From: Methyloversatilis universalis
Lineage (GTDB): Bacteria > Pseudomonadota > Gammaproteobacteria > Methylococcales > Methylococcaceae
DNA length: 64,000 nt
NCBI GenBank assembly: GCA_020723665.1
Contig: DYIL01000004.1
Span: forward strand, 62,001 to 126,000
Direction: 5' to 3'
Shown: piece after piece, positions 12,125 to 20,565 of the stretch
Numbering within the stretch: position 1 is the stretch's first letter
Layout of the letters: every line of letters begins with the position of its first letter
The notes under the pieces: model-generated
What the model saw: only the letters and a program-made list of their open reading frames with translations
Told to the model about the DNA's origin: nothing
Database searches by the model: none
Translations under genes and position numbers: made by a program

Positions 12125-13174
12125 TCAACCCAAGCGCTCCGCGCCCATGACCCTCGGATGTTCCGAATACCGCAAGGCGATAAACAGGAAAAACTGGGTT
12201 CCGAAGATCAGGTTGGCCAGGACGAGGTGGATCGGCTGTACGAACGCGGGAAATCCGAGACGGTCCAGCGTCACCCCGGTGCCGATGGCGGCCACCACCA
12301 AGGCACCTAGCCCCAGGCCGAAATTTCGAAGCAGGTGCCCGCGTTCCAGTTGTCGTACCAGATGCCAGACCAGCCACAGGTTCGTAAGAAGAATGACGGC
12401 CGAGAACGAGCGGTGGACATAGAAGATGGTCGGAAACTCCTCGCGCCAAAGGTGGCGGTCGGCTTGATTGAAAGCGGTGGCAATGACGTCCACCGATTCC
12501 CGTATCTGGGTTCCCATCGTAATTTGCAGCAGCGTCATCGCCATTGCGATCGCCAGGACGGTTTTGAATTTGGGTGATAGCGTCCCGGTGTCCAATTGCC
12601 GTAGCGCGTCTTGCTGCGATCTTGAGATCGCGTAGATCAGGAGGCAGACGATCACGAAGGCCGTGACCATGTGGGCGGTTATCATGACGGGCCGCAAATT
12701 GCTGGCGACCACCGCCGATCCCAGCCAGCCCTGGAATCCCACCAGCAGGAATACGGATAAGGCCAGGAAAAAGACGGTGCGGTCTCGTTTTAGATACGGG
12801 ATCGAATAGAGCACAGTCAGCAGAACGAGCACCCCGATGCTCACGCCGATCAGCCGGTTCACGTATTCGGTCCAGGTCTTGAGCGGATTGAACTCGGTGT
12901 CCGCGTAACCGCGCTCGGCATAAATTTCATGGTAGTTCGGCGGCAACTGGGATTCATCGGTCGGCGGGACCCAGCGGCCGAAGCATGTCGGCCAGTCGGG
13001 GCAGCCCATTCCGGCACCTGAGGCGCGAACGATGCCGCCGACCAGAATCAGGAAATAAACCGCGGCGATCGTGATCAGGCCGACTCGGCGGAACCGTCTG
13101 GGAATCGCTGCATCGGATGGGTTGGACGGAAAAGCGTGCTGAGGATCAAAGGCGGAAGAGACCGTATCGTTCAT
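12125..13174 (-). CDS. ctaA: Heme A synthase (CtaA/Cox15 family)
   Basis: This membrane enzyme oxidises the C8 methyl of heme O to the formyl group of heme A for aa3-type cytochrome oxidase. Starting at the ATG at 13174 the protein has 349 residues and about eight membrane helices. The family signature GCPDWPTCFG follows helix 1. Heme-ligand histidines lie in the later helices (MITAHMV, YVHRSF, PIHLVLA). A longer open frame upstream to 13417 is unsupported because it overlaps the neighbouring coding region and shows no family similarity. ctaB and oxidase subunit genes are not in the window. Confidence 0.93.
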   Translation of the reverse strand: MNDTVSSAFDPQHAFPSNPSDAAIPRRFRRVGLITIAAVYFLILVGGIVRASGAGMGCPDWPTCFGRWVPPTDESQLPPNYHEIYAERGYADTEFNPLKTWTEYVNRLIGVSIGVLVLLTVLYSIPYLKRDRTVFFLALSVFLLVGFQGWLGSAVVASNLRPVMITAHMVTAFVIVCLLIYAISRSQQDALRQLDTGTLSPKFKTVLAIAMAMTLLQITMGTQIRESVDVIATAFNQADRHLWREEFPTIFYVHRSFSAVILLTNLWLVWHLVRQLERGHLLRNFGLGLGALVVAAIGTGVTLDRLGFPAFVQPIHLVLANLIFGTQFFLFIALRYSEHPRVMGAERLG

Positions 13175-13230
13175 GGCTGATATTTCATAGAGGCGTGGAA
13201 TTTTGCACGATAGCCAACGGGTAGCCGTAT

Positions 13231-13701
13231 CTAGCGAGCCGGCATGACCGAAAAAGATTCCGAGATGCCGAAACTTCGGCTGCGAGAACTCTCGGACAAG
13301 TCCTGATGATACAGCCGAATGCGATAATTTCCGACCGGTAACCGACCGATCCGATAATTCTGGTAAAGCTGGGCTCCCGGCAGAACCTGTCCGTGCGGCT
13401 GAAAGGTATAAAGGCATTGCCCGTAATGACTGACGACGATCTCGATTTCGTTGCCTTTCATCCGGGCATCGACACGGCCGTCGTTGCAGCCCCGCCGCGG
13501 GAAATAAATCAGAATATCTTCATTGTCGCGCGGGCTGTTCGGTTCGATAAAAATCGTCTCACCCCGCGTTCCGCCGGGTGTCCAGTGGTATCCTTGCGCA
13601 CTGGCCAAGAGAGGCGGAAACATCAGCAGAAACACCGGAATACGCCGGCCAATGCGGGATAACCTTACTGACCGAGACCCGGAAAAGCCGCCGTCAGTCA
13701 T
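13231..13701 (-). CDS. Small exported protein of unknown function
   Basis: The chosen ATG at 13701 overlaps the pgsA stop (ATGACTGA), giving 156 residues. A signal peptide is visible: basic RIGRR, then a hydrophobic core PVFLLMFPPLLASAQG with likely cleavage after ASA. The mature part (about 120 residues) has two cysteines (in RRGCNDG and GQCLYTF) that could form a disulfide, and beta-rich stretches such as YRIRLYHQD. No catalytic motif is seen. Coupling to pgsA suggests co-expression, not necessarily shared function. Confidence 0.7.
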   Translation of the reverse strand: MTDGGFSGSRSVRLSRIGRRIPVFLLMFPPLLASAQGYHWTPGGTRGETIFIEPNSPRDNEDILIYFPRRGCNDGRVDARMKGNEIEIVVSHYGQCLYTFQPHGQVLPGAQLYQNYRIGRLPVGNYRIRLYHQDLSESSRSRSFGISESFSVMPAR

Positions 13702-14263
13702 TGCGCATACCCGCGACTCGGGTTTCGCGGTAATAGCTGCTTCCCCAGATATATACATACAACGCGCCGCTGGCCAGGGTCGTCAGAAACACGACGGCGG
13801 TCAGGCCGGTGATGAGGCCGGCGGGCAACGACACGAAGCCCTGGTTCAGGAGTACGATAAACACCAAAAAAAGCTGAAGCAGCGTGTTCACTTTGCTGAT
13901 CAGGAGCGGCTGTCCCTCGAACGGCCGCAGCAGAAAATAATACAGCACCGCGCCCGTGAATATCACCACATCGCGCAGGACTACGGTCGCCATGAGCCAA
14001 AACGGGAGCAATCCCATGAAGCTCAGCACGATGTAGGACGAAACCAGCAGCAGTTTGTCGGCCAATGGATCGATATAGGAGCCCAGGCGGGATTGCCAAT
14101 GAAAATGCTTGGCCAGGAAACCGTCCAGGGCGTCCGACACGCCCGCGATCACGAACAGCGTCAGCGCCCAATCGAAGCGGTTTTGCAGCATCGAGGCGAT
14201 GACCGGGTAGACGAGCAGGATTCGGCAAACCGAGATGATGTTGGGTATGTGACGTGCTTTCAT
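13694..14263 (-). CDS. CDP-alcohol phosphatidyltransferase (PgsA-like)
   Basis: This membrane enzyme family transfers a phosphatidyl group from CDP-diacylglycerol to an alcohol, glycerol-3-phosphate in PgsA. The 189 residues are hydrophobic throughout with about five or six helices. The catalytic motif is visible from D44 to D69 (D44, D47, G48, A51, K52, G61, D65, D69). The usual Arg at position 52 is Lys, a conservative change. It overlaps the DUF2066 gene upstream by ATGA. The exact acceptor cannot be told from sequence alone, so no symbol is given. Confidence 0.87.
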   Translation of the reverse strand: MKARHIPNIISVCRILLVYPVIASMLQNRFDWALTLFVIAGVSDALDGFLAKHFHWQSRLGSYIDPLADKLLLVSSYIVLSFMGLLPFWLMATVVLRDVVIFTGAVLYYFLLRPFEGQPLLISKVNTLLQLFLVFIVLLNQGFVSLPAGLITGLTAVVFLTTLASGALYVYIWGSSYYRETRVAGMRND

Positions 14264-15297
14264 TCGGCCAATTGGTAGGTTAGCCCGGAAAAATGCCGGT
14301 CTTGGTCGGCGACGGGTCTCAACACGCGTCCTAAAGCGAGGACCTCCTCCAGCGATGTCCTGTCACCGAGCACGTATAGCTTAAACACGGCATGGTCGGC
14401 GTCCACTCCCAGCCATTCCAACTTTTCAACCTGGGACAAGCGGCTCAGATAGGCGGTTGCCCTATCGATCGCGTCGAGAGACGAAAGGCCCACAACTTTC
14501 AGCTCCAGGGTCGTCACCTGCGAAGTGCGCGGGATGTATCGTTCGGCCAAGCGCGTGTAGACTCCCGAAGTGCCCGATCGGAATGCTCCGGGGAGATCGG
14601 AGAAATTCCCTTGCCAAGTCGCGTCCATGTTCTGAAGGTAAAGCCTCCAGCTTGCATCCCAAGTTCCATCCAGTCTATGCGACAGGCGTCCGGCCAGGAT
14701 AGCATCGGTTTCGTAGCGGAGGGACGCTTGCCGGATCCGTTCCTCGTTCCCCGTTTCCAAATCATCGAGGCTCAAGCTCTGTTGGTCGGTCAAATCCCAC
14801 AAAGGCACCGTCACCGGCACGCCGTTCTCCTCAGCCGCGGCATGAAGCGCCCGGTCGACCTCGGGCATCTGGTCGGCCACGAACATCGATTTTTGCGTAT
14901 TATCCTCGATCGAAAGCCACACCAGCACTTCGGGGCGCTGTTCTCCCCAAGGGCTGATATTCGATTCGCGCAAGGTGTTCTTGATGCGGGAAGGATCGAA
15001 GTCCACGCTTAGATAGTCGAGCGGCGTACCGCCGGTCGATTTTGTGACGTACTCGTACTGCAGAACGAACTGGTCAGGTTTTTCCAGCATGGCGCGTACC
15101 GCTTTGGACTGCATGGCATCGATCCTGACCAATCTTTTCAGGACCAGCTCGAGAGCTCTGCGGATGTCTTCGATGCGCGTCGATTCATCCTTGCTCTGTA
15201 CGGCGACGTCCATTCGATACAATCCTTTTATTTCCGCAGCCATGAGGCTTGAGCAAAGCATTATGAGCCACAAACTGACTAGGGCGACGAGGCGCAC
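14260..15297 (-). CDS. DUF2066-family exported protein
   Basis: The 345-residue protein has a signal peptide (MRLVALVSLWLIMLCSSLMAAE). It then shows the DUF2066 pattern: a YRMDVAVQSKDE opening followed by a helical region with repeated Leu (ALELVLKRLV). This family is usually encoded next to purM in gammaproteobacteria, as here, where purM diverges. Its function is unknown. The C-terminal half (about 225-330) looks like a small alpha/beta domain. It leads a three-gene overlapping operon with pgsA and the small exported protein. Confidence 0.85.
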   Translation of the reverse strand: MRLVALVSLWLIMLCSSLMAAEIKGLYRMDVAVQSKDESTRIEDIRRALELVLKRLVRIDAMQSKAVRAMLEKPDQFVLQYEYVTKSTGGTPLDYLSVDFDPSRIKNTLRESNISPWGEQRPEVLVWLSIEDNTQKSMFVADQMPEVDRALHAAAEENGVPVTVPLWDLTDQQSLSLDDLETGNEERIRQASLRYETDAILAGRLSHRLDGTWDASWRLYLQNMDATWQGNFSDLPGAFRSGTSGVYTRLAERYIPRTSQVTTLELKVVGLSSLDAIDRATAYLSRLSQVEKLEWLGVDADHAVFKLYVLGDRTSLEEVLALGRVLRPVADQDRHFSGLTYQLAE

Positions 15298-15352
15298 GAA
15301 GATCCTCCCGCAGGTTGGCGAAGAGCGTTGTACAATATCACAATCCCTTGGA

Positions 15353-15487
15353 GGGTGTGTGAGAAGCTACTGCGCGACTCGATGACGGCGTCGCGCGGTG
15401 CTCGAAATCCTCATGTACTCTTGTACATTCCGGTTTCTGCGCTCCGGGCTCCTCGCCCTCGGGCCGCTCGCTACGCTTCTCATACCC
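15353..15487. repeat. Small palindromic element between DUF2066 and purM
   Basis: About 135 bases have imperfect inverted ends: GGGTGTGTGAGAAGC on the left, matched by GCTTCTCATACCC on the right. Inside are a perfect 6-bp stem with 4-base loop, ATGTAC-TCTT-GTACAT at 15413-15428, and a GCGAC/GTCGC pair near 15374-15395. It fills much of the 314-base divergent region, so promoters for purM or DUF2066 must lie around or inside it. It looks like a non-coding MITE- or REP-type unit. No second copy was seen in this window. Confidence 0.55.
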
Positions 15488-15611
15488 TCTTGGAACAGCT
15501 AAACGGCTAAACAGTCGATGTCATTCGGCCAAACGCGATTTCGCTCGAATCGGCACCGATTCCCGGCTTTTTAGAGTTCATTTTTCCGAATTGATTTCCC
15601 GGAGATTCAGC

Positions 15612-16661
15612 TTGACCGATTGCAAATCCGCATCCCTCGATTATAAAAGCGCCGGTGTCGATATCGAGGCCGGCAATATGCTCGTAGAAAGGATCAAACC
15701 GGTTGCCGCAAGGACCCGTATCCCCGGCGTGCTGGCCGGACTCGGCGGATTCGGCTCGCTGTTCGAGCTTCCGGTCGACCGTTATAGGCAACCGGTTCTG
15801 GTCGCCGGCACCGACGGGGTGGGCACCAAGTTGAGATTGGCGATCGACACCGGCCGTCACGGCGGCGTCGGCATCGACCTGGTTGCGATGTGCGTCAACG
15901 ATATCGTCGTACAGGGCGCCGAACCGCTGTTCTTTCTCGATTATTACGCCACCGGCAAGTTGGACGTGGATGTCGCCGCCTCGGTGGTGGAGGGTATCGG
16001 CAAGGGTTGCGAATTGGCGGGCTGCGCGCTGGTGGGCGGCGAAACCGCGGAAATGCCGGGCATGTACGGCGCGGGCGATTACGATTTGGCCGGCTTTTGC
16101 GTAGGAGTCGTGGAAAAAGCGGAGATTCTCGACGGAAGCCGGGTCCGACCGGGTGACAGACTGCTCGGTCTCGCGTCCTCCGGTCCGCACTCGAACGGCT
16201 ATTCCTTGATCCGCAAGATCGTGGAGCGCGAAGGCCGAGGCCTGAACGAATCGTTGGACGGCAAAGCCCTGGCCGAATGGCTGCTGGAGCCGACCCGAAT
16301 CTACGTCAAACCGCTCTTGCAGCTCATGCGCCAGATAAGGATTCATGCCTTGGCCCACATCACCGGGGGCGGCATCACGGAAAACCTGCCGCGGGTCTTG
16401 CCGAGCGGGTCGGAGGCAGTGATCGATCCGAGCGCATGGCCGAGGCCGGCCGTGTTCCGTTGGCTCAAGGAAAAAGGTGGGGTAGACGACGGCGAGATGC
16501 TGCGCACCTTCAATTGCGGGATCGGCATGATCGTTTGCGTCGCGGCGGAAGACGAAGCGAGCGCCCGCGCGTTGCTGACCGGCGCCGGCGAGACCGTATA
16601 CACCATCGGCGAGATCGTATCGGCCGGGGGCGGTCCCAGGGTCAGGTACGTTCAGCCGTAA
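15612..16661 (+). CDS. purM: Phosphoribosylformylglycinamidine cyclo-ligase
   Basis: PurM closes the imidazole ring of FGAM to AIR with ATP, step 5 of purine synthesis. I choose the TTG at 15612 because GGAG lies 7 bases before it. From there the protein reads [20 protein letters not shown], which aligns with the E. coli start, and the 349-residue length fits the family. ATP-binding and catalytic features include [10 protein letters not shown] and the [10 protein letters not shown] segment. An open frame reaching up to 15591 adds only seven residues. purN is not adjacent. Confidence 0.95.
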   Translation: MTDCKSASLDYKSAGVDIEAGNMLVERIKPVAARTRIPGVLAGLGGFGSLFELPVDRYRQPVLVAGTDGVGTKLRLAIDTGRHGGVGIDLVAMCVNDIVVQGAEPLFFLDYYATGKLDVDVAASVVEGIGKGCELAGCALVGGETAEMPGMYGAGDYDLAGFCVGVVEKAEILDGSRVRPGDRLLGLASSGPHSNGYSLIRKIVEREGRGLNESLDGKALAEWLLEPTRIYVKPLLQLMRQIRIHALAHITGGGITENLPRVLPSGSEAVIDPSAWPRPAVFRWLKEKGGVDDGEMLRTFNCGIGMIVCVAAEDEASARALLTGAGETVYTIGEIVSAGGGPRVRYVQP

Positions 16662-16685
16662 TTCGCGTCTTTCGTTCGAGGCGTT

Positions 16686-17453
16686 ATGGAACTTAGTGTC
16701 GTCGTGCCGATTCACAACGAAGAAGACAATGTCGAACCGCTGATTGCCGAAATCGACCGGGTTTTGATCGATACGGGAGATTACGAAATGGTTTTCGTGG
16801 ATGACGGAAGTACCGACGCTACCTTGGTCCGGCTCGACGGTTTAAGAGCGCGATATCCGCGGCTCCGTGTCCTGCGCCACCGGTACTGTTGCGGTCAAAG
16901 CACGGCGCTGTTGACAGGCATTCGCATGGCCCGAGGACGAGTCATCGCGACTCTGGACGGCGACGGACAGAATAATCCTGCCGACATTCCCAAATTGGTC
17001 GCCGCCTTGAAGACCCTGGACCAGGGCGCCACGAAAGGCATGGTGGCGGGATTTCGCAAACGCCGCAAGGACACCGCCTGGCGCCGGTTTTCCTCCAAGG
17101 TGGCCAATGCCGTGCGCGGTTCGCTGCTCGGAGACAACACGCCCGATACGGGGTGCGGTCTCAAGGTTTTCTCGCGAGAGTTGTTTCTTTCTCTCCCGTA
17201 CTTCGACCACATGCACCGATTCCTGCCCGCTCTGGTTCAGAGAGCCGGCGGAAAAGTGGTGTCGGTGGAGGTCGATCACCGGCCGCGGATGCGCGGAGTC
17301 TCCAAGTACGGGACCTGGCAGCGGCTATGGGTGGGGATCGTCGACCTGTTCGGTGTAATGTGGCTGCAACGGCGTGCACAAATTCCCGAAGTGGAGGAAA
17401 TCGCCGGACAATCGGCGTCTTTATCCTCCGCGCGAGATGGCGTAAGTTTTTAG
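16686..17453 (+). CDS. GT2 glycosyltransferase, polyprenyl-phosphate sugar transferase type
   Basis: This 255-residue family 2 glycosyltransferase has an N-terminal nucleotide-binding strand (MELSVVVPIHNEED), DDGSTDAT at 39-46, DGDGQNNP near 97-104 and the GVSKYG segment typical of DPM1/ArnC-type enzymes that load sugar onto polyprenyl phosphate at the inner membrane. There are no C-terminal membrane helices, unlike ArnC, so it is probably peripheral. The donor sugar cannot be inferred. It starts 24 bases after purM. Confidence 0.85.
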   Translation: MELSVVVPIHNEEDNVEPLIAEIDRVLIDTGDYEMVFVDDGSTDATLVRLDGLRARYPRLRVLRHRYCCGQSTALLTGIRMARGRVIATLDGDGQNNPADIPKLVAALKTLDQGATKGMVAGFRKRRKDTAWRRFSSKVANAVRGSLLGDNTPDTGCGLKVFSRELFLSLPYFDHMHRFLPALVQRAGGKVVSVEVDHRPRMRGVSKYGTWQRLWVGIVDLFGVMWLQRRAQIPEVEEIAGQSASLSSARDGVSF

Positions 17454-17489
17454 ATTATCAACCCGTACAAGAACATAAGGAAAAATAAT

Positions 17490-17864
17490 ATGCGACCGAA
17501 TTTCTTTTTGCTTGCAACTGCCGTTTTTCCCGTCGCGTGGGCCGGAGCGATCGGGGCCGAAGAGCCGAAGATGCCGCCCCGCCAGGTGCTTTTGGAGAAA
17601 GCCGTCGAGCTGCCGGTGAACAAGCTCAACTCGCGGGTTGTACGCGTCATCTTCCCGGAAGGGTACAAGACGCCTTTGCACACGCACGAAGGGCCGGGAC
17701 CTCGTTACGTCGTGAAGGGCAAGGTGAAAATTGAGGAAGGCGGCCAGGTGCGGGAATACGGCCCCGGAGAAGTCTTTTGGGAGTCCGGCCAATGGATGAC
17801 GGCGGAAAACGTCGGGCAGGGCGAAGCCGAACTCATCATCGTGGAGTTGGCGGTTCCGAAGTGA
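17490..17864 (+). CDS. Exported cupin-domain protein
   Basis: The 124 residues begin with a signal peptide (MRPNFFLLATAVFPVAWAGAIGAEE), followed by a compact cupin_2 barrel. Metal-binding motif 1 is seen as LHTHEGPGPRYVVKGKVKI and motif 2 is degenerate (GPGEVFWESGQWM), lacking the usual His. AAGGA lies 8 bases before the ATG. Cupins of this size range from isomerases to binding proteins, so a reaction cannot be assigned. Confidence 0.82.
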   Translation: MRPNFFLLATAVFPVAWAGAIGAEEPKMPPRQVLLEKAVELPVNKLNSRVVRVIFPEGYKTPLHTHEGPGPRYVVKGKVKIEEGGQVREYGPGEVFWESGQWMTAENVGQGEAELIIVELAVPK

Positions 17865-17916
17865 GCCCGATCCGCCCGCCCATGGGGATCGGAACAGTCT
17901 GATGGGTACGGCACGA

Positions 17917-18768
17917 TTAGTCTTGGTGGTTTCCGCTTTGCGTCCGGGATTCAGCAGGCGCTGCCGCGTTCGAAGCGGGAAACGCCTGCAATTGGCTCAG
18001 CCAGCCATGAATCCGGTTGAGGAGAAAGTCTCCGCTGTCCTGCCACCCGCGATCGGGCTCGTTCAGAATCACCAGCCGGTAAGACGGGTTCGCTTGCATT
18101 GCGGTACGCTTGCGAGACGCTTCGTCGTCCATAGGGACCGACACTCGGCGGCTTAAAATTTCCAGTATCGGCAAGCGGACGGCGCTCGGGCTGCCGGGGG
18201 AGATGGGCGGTACATCGAATTCCCGCACAGGTGGCGGGTCGATCAGCACTGCAGCCTTCACGCTGCTGTCGGGGGTGTCGGCGAGATAGCGCAATACCGT
18301 CCAGGCTCCGGTATCGTGCGCCAGCAAGGCGATAGTTCCGATCTTTTTCTCCTTCAAGAAGGCGATGCCGGCCTGTAGCCTGGCGATCGCTTCCGGAACA
18401 AGATCGGCGTATCCCTGCAGATCATCGGAAACTGCGATGGGCATGGCCAAGGACAAAGTGCTCCAGCCGTGTTCCGCCAGTCCCAGCCGGAGCGGACGAA
18501 TCAGATCGGCCGCATCCTGGTTCGAATCTCTTCCGTGCAGCAGGACGATGCCACCGCGCACGTCTTTCGATACCGCCTCCCGATACAATCCCTGGAACCC
18601 AAGACCGGACGCTTCCAACCTAATGGCCTCGTCCGGGTGTGCACGGGCGGTGATTTCTTCGGCGATCTGAAGTTCTCGGTCCATATCCATTGCCGGCAAC
18701 TCGCCGCTCGCGAGACAGGCCAAAAGCCAGACCCCCAGAACGGGCTTAAGAGACGGGATTCTGTTCAC
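17917..18768 (-). CDS. DUF3530-family exported alpha/beta-hydrolase-like protein
   Basis: The 283-residue protein has a signal peptide (to about residue 26) and an alpha/beta-hydrolase-like order: LLHGRDSNQDA near 77-87, then GWSTLSLAMP, then a nucleophile-elbow position. The elbow reads AHDTG at 150-154, with Asp where a serine hydrolase has Ser. The C-terminal 20 residues are low complexity. DUF3530 is a real family without assigned function. It is convergent with the cupin gene and divergent from the GH57 gene. Confidence 0.82.
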   Translation of the reverse strand: MNRIPSLKPVLGVWLLACLASGELPAMDMDRELQIAEEITARAHPDEAIRLEASGLGFQGLYREAVSKDVRGGIVLLHGRDSNQDAADLIRPLRLGLAEHGWSTLSLAMPIAVSDDLQGYADLVPEAIARLQAGIAFLKEKKIGTIALLAHDTGAWTVLRYLADTPDSSVKAAVLIDPPPVREFDVPPISPGSPSAVRLPILEILSRRVSVPMDDEASRKRTAMQANPSYRLVILNEPDRGWQDSGDFLLNRIHGWLSQLQAFPASNAAAPAESRTQSGNHQD

Positions 18769-18901
18769 AAATCATTTCCTCGAAAAAAGCAAAAACGGAT
18801 AGGGTCTGCCGCGGTTCGGCAATTTCGATTGGTGTACACTGGCCGGAGCCGAACTGTCGTGAAGCCGAACGACCTTTTTTATGCGTACCGGAGCGTTACT
18901 T

Positions 18902-20362
18902 ATGGAAACACTTGCCGAAACCATCGACGGTCTTCCCAACATCTCGGGGTTGGAATCTTTGATCGAACAGGCGATTCGAAACCGGCCCGATCCGGTCTTC
19001 AAGGATTCTAGCCGGATCGACTTCAGCCGCATCAAGAGCGCCGCCGCGATCGCGCTGCACATGCATCAGCCTCTGATCCCGGCTGGGGGCGGTGATCTGC
19101 GCAGCGCCAAGATCATCAGCAATCTCAAGTACATGATGGAAAACCAGCACATCGGCGACAACCATAACGCCCCGGTTTTCCACTGGTGCTACAAGCGCAT
19201 GGGCGAATTCGTGCCGCAACTGATACACGAGGGCAAGGAACCGAGGGTCATGCTGGAATATTCGGGGACCTTATTCTACGGCCTTCGCGAGATGGGGCTG
19301 CACGACGTGTTCGACAATCTCAAGACGATCACCTTGAATCCGGATTACCGTCGTGCCGTCGAATGGCTGGGCGCGCCCTGGGGCCACGCCGTGGCGCCGT
19401 CGACGCCGGTCCAGGATTACCGTCTGCACGTCAAAGCCTGGCAGCATCATTTCGCAGCCATCTTCGGCATCGAAGCCTTGGAGCGGGTGAGGGGATTTTC
19501 GCCGGCCGAGATGGCTCTGCCGAATCACCCGGATGTCGCCTACGAATTCGTGAAGACGCTCCGGGAGTGCGGCTACACCTGGGTTCTGGTGCAGGAGCAT
19601 ACCGTCGAGCGTCCGGAAAACGGCTTTGGACCGGAGCACAAGCACTTGCCGCATCGGCTGGTGTGCACCAATTCGGAGGGCGAGAGCGTCAGCATCATCG
19701 CGATCATCAAGACCCAGGGCAGCGATACCAAGCTGGTGGCGCAGATGCAGCCTTATTACGAGGCGAAAAGCCTGGGCCGCTGGGAGTTGGCTGGGAAATC
19801 GGTTCCGCCGCTGGTCACGCAGATCGCCGACGGCGAGAACGGCGGCGTGATGATGAACGAATTTCCGCCGAAATTCATGGAGGTGGTGCGTGATGCCAGC
19901 GGCTCGGAAACGCCCCTCATGAACGTGACCGAATACCTCGAATTCCTGGCCGACGTGGGAATTGGCGAAAAGGATTTCCCGGTGATCCAACCCTTGTTCC
20001 AAAAAATGATTTGGGATCGTTTCAAAGCCGGCGACGGCGCCGAAAAGCTGGAAAAGGTCATCGAAGAAATCAGGAAAGAAGATCACCGGTTCCACATGGA
20101 AGGCGGAAGTTGGACCAGCGATATCTCCTGGGTGAAAGGTTATGAAGATGTATTGGGCCCCATGGAGGAAGCCAGTTCGCTGTTTTGCGAGAAGGTCCTG
20201 AAAAGAGGCGTACCGAGCGATGATCCGCGCTATCGGAATGCGCTGTTCCATTTGATGACGGCTCAAACCAGCTGTTACCGATATTGGGGGCAGGGTCTGT
20301 GGACGGATTACGGGAAGGAGATTTGCCGGCGCGCGAAAGAGATCATCAACAACGATTTCTGA
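18902..20362 (+). CDS. Glycoside hydrolase family 57 protein
   Basis: GH57 enzymes act on alpha-glucans (alpha-amylase, amylopullulanase, 4-alpha-glucanotransferase or branching activity). The ATG at 18902 is chosen because GGAG lies 8 bases upstream; this gives 486 residues. The first GH57 region is visible as AIALHMHQPLI. A later GFSPAEMALP segment contains Glu in the context of the catalytic nucleophile. The C-terminal part is mainly helical. Substrate specificity cannot be set from sequence; glycogen metabolism is the plausible setting. It diverges from the DUF3530 gene. Confidence 0.85.
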   Translation: METLAETIDGLPNISGLESLIEQAIRNRPDPVFKDSSRIDFSRIKSAAAIALHMHQPLIPAGGGDLRSAKIISNLKYMMENQHIGDNHNAPVFHWCYKRMGEFVPQLIHEGKEPRVMLEYSGTLFYGLREMGLHDVFDNLKTITLNPDYRRAVEWLGAPWGHAVAPSTPVQDYRLHVKAWQHHFAAIFGIEALERVRGFSPAEMALPNHPDVAYEFVKTLRECGYTWVLVQEHTVERPENGFGPEHKHLPHRLVCTNSEGESVSIIAIIKTQGSDTKLVAQMQPYYEAKSLGRWELAGKSVPPLVTQIADGENGGVMMNEFPPKFMEVVRDASGSETPLMNVTEYLEFLADVGIGEKDFPVIQPLFQKMIWDRFKAGDGAEKLEKVIEEIRKEDHRFHMEGGSWTSDISWVKGYEDVLGPMEEASSLFCEKVLKRGVPSDDPRYRNALFHLMTAQTSCYRYWGQGLWTDYGKEICRRAKEIINNDF

Positions 20363-20468
20363 TTGCTTTTGGAATATCCCGTTCGTCGAACGCCAAGCCG
20401 CCCGCTGCGTGGCATAGGCTATGGCGAACGGGAATGACAGAACTTTACGCCTTTCCGTTCTTTCCTCT

Positions 20469-20524
20469 GGGAGTGGCTTGGGCCAAGAAACTAGGAAACA
20501 CCGGTTTCCCTGCACGCCACTCCC
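20469..20524. repeat. Nested inverted repeats between convergent GH57 and ftsH genes
   Basis: GGGAGTGGC at 20469-20477 pairs with GCCACTCCC at 20516-20524, and inside them GGAAAC-ACCG-GTTTCC at 20494-20509 forms a second stem. The two genes point at each other across this 203-base gap, so a shared transcription-ending or mRNA 3'-end role is plausible. There is no T-run, so it is not a classic intrinsic terminator. Confidence 0.45.
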
Positions 20525-20565
20525 GGCAAAAGCGGTTCACGTATTAGTCCTGACCGGTTTCAAAC

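Noticed and set aside
15507-16715. Open frame of 402 codons opposite purM
   Set aside because: Antisense shadow; purM is complete and supported by catalytic motifs.
19271-20515. Open frame of 414 codons opposite the GH57 gene
   Set aside because: Arg/His-rich shadow without a ribosome-binding site or family pattern.
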